A stretch of DNA of 55,826 nucleotides from an uncultured SAR86 cluster bacterium (lineage in GTDB: Bacteria; Pseudomonadota; Gammaproteobacteria; Magnimaribacterales; D2472), in NCBI GenBank assembly GCA_902632555.1, contig CACPCZ010000007.1, positions 1 through 55,826 of the forward strand. The letters run 5' to 3'. Shown piece after piece: positions 54,857 through 55,826 of this stretch. The translations under genes and the position numbers were made by a program. The notes beneath the pieces were generated by a model. The model saw only the letters and a list, made by a program, of their open reading frames with translations, ran no database searches and was not told where the DNA came from. Each line of letters starts with the position of its first letter. Positions within the stretch are counted from its first letter, which is position 1.

Positions 54857-55826
54857 ATGAAATTTCTGAAAATCTCCTTTTTATTATTTTTTTGCCTTGC
54901 TATTAATGCTGTCACTGTAGATACCGGTCATGCAAACGTATCGTTGGTTAAGTATGAAAATGTCAAAGGAAATCAGAATATAAGTCTAATTGGGATTCGA
55001 ATGGATATGCAAAAGAATTGGCATACCTATTGGAAAAATCCTGGTGACTCAGGCGGTCCTATAAAAGTTAATTGGTCACATAATGATAATGTTTCTATAA
55101 GTGAGATTTATTGGCCAACTCCAAGCTTAATCCCTTATGAGCCTCTAATGACTTATGGTTACAAGAATTTTGTCATTTTTCCGTTTGAAATTATTAATTC
55201 AAATAATAAAAACTCATTCATAGAGGCGAGCATAGATTTTTTAATTTGTGATGATATTTGTGTTCCGGAAAAAGCATTTATAAAAACAAATCTTCAAGAT
55301 ATTGAAACAGATAATTCACTTTATGATTGGTTCCTAAAAGTTCCAGCTCAAACACTACCGGTTAAGGCATCATTAGTAAAAGATTTCATTGAAATAAGGT
55401 TTTCTTCCCCATTTAATGTTACTTCTGCGATATTTTTTGTTGATGATCAAAATATTGTTGAACATGCATCTGATCAGATTCTTGTTAAAGAAGAAAACAA
55501 CTACCTTTTGAGAATAAAAAAAATTGATGATCTGGAATCCTTCAATAATCTCTCTGGCGTAATATCTATCAATAATAATGAAAGTTTTAAAATAAATGCT
55601 GAAATTGATGGCGCACAACAAAACTCTCTAAATATTTCATTCTTACAAGCGATAATTTTCGCATTTGTAGGTGGATTAATTCTTAATTTAATGCCATGTG
55701 TTTTTCCAATAATTTCTTTAAAGGTGTTAAGTTTTATTTCAATGAGCAATCAATCTCCAACAAAAATTAGAGCTCATGCCCTATCGTTTTGTTCAGGAGT
55801 TATGCTTTCATTTATTATGATTGGTC
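54857..55826 (+). CDS. DsbD/ScsB-family thiol:disulfide interchange protein (N-terminal part, cut by window edge)
   Basis: 323 residues read from the ATG at 54857 to the window end. Signal peptide about 1-18. Periplasmic DsbD_N-like domain with HTYWKNPGDSGGP (56-68) and the redox pair C131/C135 in LICDDICVPE. Transmembrane core begins near 262 with GGLILNLMPCVFPIISLKVLSF (272-293), which carries the first electron-relay cysteine C281. The family carries electrons from cytoplasmic thioredoxin across the inner membrane to periplasmic partners. The N-domain motif is closer to ScsB-type proteins than to E. coli DsbD. The thioredoxin-like C-terminal domain, if present, lies beyond the edge. Confidence 0.9.
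   Translation, partial: MKFLKISFLLFFCLAINAVTVDTGHANVSLVKYENVKGNQNISLIGIRMDMQKNWHTYWKNPGDSGGPIKVNWSHNDNVSISEIYWPTPSLIPYEPLMTYGYKNFVIFPFEIINSNNKNSFIEASIDFLICDDICVPEKAFIKTNLQDIETDNSLYDWFLKVPAQTLPVKASLVKDFIEIRFSSPFNVTSAIFFVDDQNIVEHASDQILVKEENNYLLRIKKIDDLESFNNLSGVISINNNESFKINAEIDGAQQNSLNISFLQAIIFAFVGGLILNLMPCVFPIISLKVLSFISMSNQSPTKIRAHALSFCSGVMLSFIMIG

Noticed and set aside
55373-55749. Two minus-strand frames at the right edge
   Set aside because: They lie opposite the DsbD/ScsB-type gene, which has a full set of family motifs in the plus frame.

Overview
The window is AT-rich chromosomal DNA from a Gammaproteobacterium with a compact genome. Gene orders such as tig-clpP-clpX-lon-hupB-ppiD, rnhA/dnaQ beside gloB-mltD, purM-purN-DUF3108 opposite DUF2066-pgsA-hda, and wrbA-DUF2069 are typical of gammaproteobacteria. 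Low GC, very short spacers, many overlapping gene ends and two large TonB-dependent receptors suggest a streamlined marine heterotroph of the SAR86 type. That assignment is inference: there is no rRNA gene here to confirm it. I see no phage, insertion sequence, CRISPR array or obvious genomic island.

Layout. Bases 1-14749 are the accessory, nutrient-facing part: a metallo-beta-lactamase-fold hydrolase (partial), a small TonB-C-domain periplasmic protein, TonB-dependent receptor 1, then a plus-strand run of FabI-like reductase, methyltransferase, thiolase-like protein and exported M20 amidohydrolase. This run meets a minus-strand pair (gamma-glutamyltranspeptidase and SLC13/DASS anion symporter) and TonB-dependent receptor 2. 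Bases 14859-19659 hold gltX, dnaQ, rnhA, gloB and mltD. Bases 19656-23047 encode a peptide-type ABC importer (permeases and binding lipoprotein, no ATPases). Bases 23059-31054 are the protein quality-control block led by tRNA-His. Bases 31140-42644 hold glutamate dehydrogenase, a glutathione S-transferase-like protein, trhO, two tRNA pairs, folD, gpsA, htpG, a DMT exporter, xseA, an M23 peptidase and a TlpA-like lipoprotein. Bases 42672-55826 hold wrbA, sppA, hda, pgsA, purMN, dcd, recR, dnaX, recX, a glycine-zipper lipoprotein, an orphan exported protein, an hsp20 gene and the start of a DsbD/ScsB-type thiol reductase.

How it works together. The left part looks like uptake and periplasmic or cytoplasmic breakdown of amino-acid conjugates (receptor, GGT, M20 amidohydrolase, anion symporter, peptide importer). 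The rest is housekeeping: translation, replication and repair, nucleotide synthesis, envelope maintenance and proteostasis. No stretch above about 300 bases lacks a gene; the longest gap is the 249-base divergent region 3946-4194.

Most interesting signals. (1) The hsp20 gene has a sigma-32-like promoter followed by two hairpins with bulged G. The second hides the Shine-Dalgarno sequence behind a UCGCU motif, the signature of a ROSE-type RNA thermometer. (2) dnaX carries the A AAA AAG slippery heptamer exactly at the end of domain III, with a -1 stop three codons later, plus A10 and A9 runs. This predicts a short gamma form. (3) htpG has a sigma-32-like promoter with the same -35 and the same 13-base spacing as hsp20. 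(4) A thiolase-like protein appears to lack the nucleophilic cysteine. I did not find a clearly new multi-gene system.
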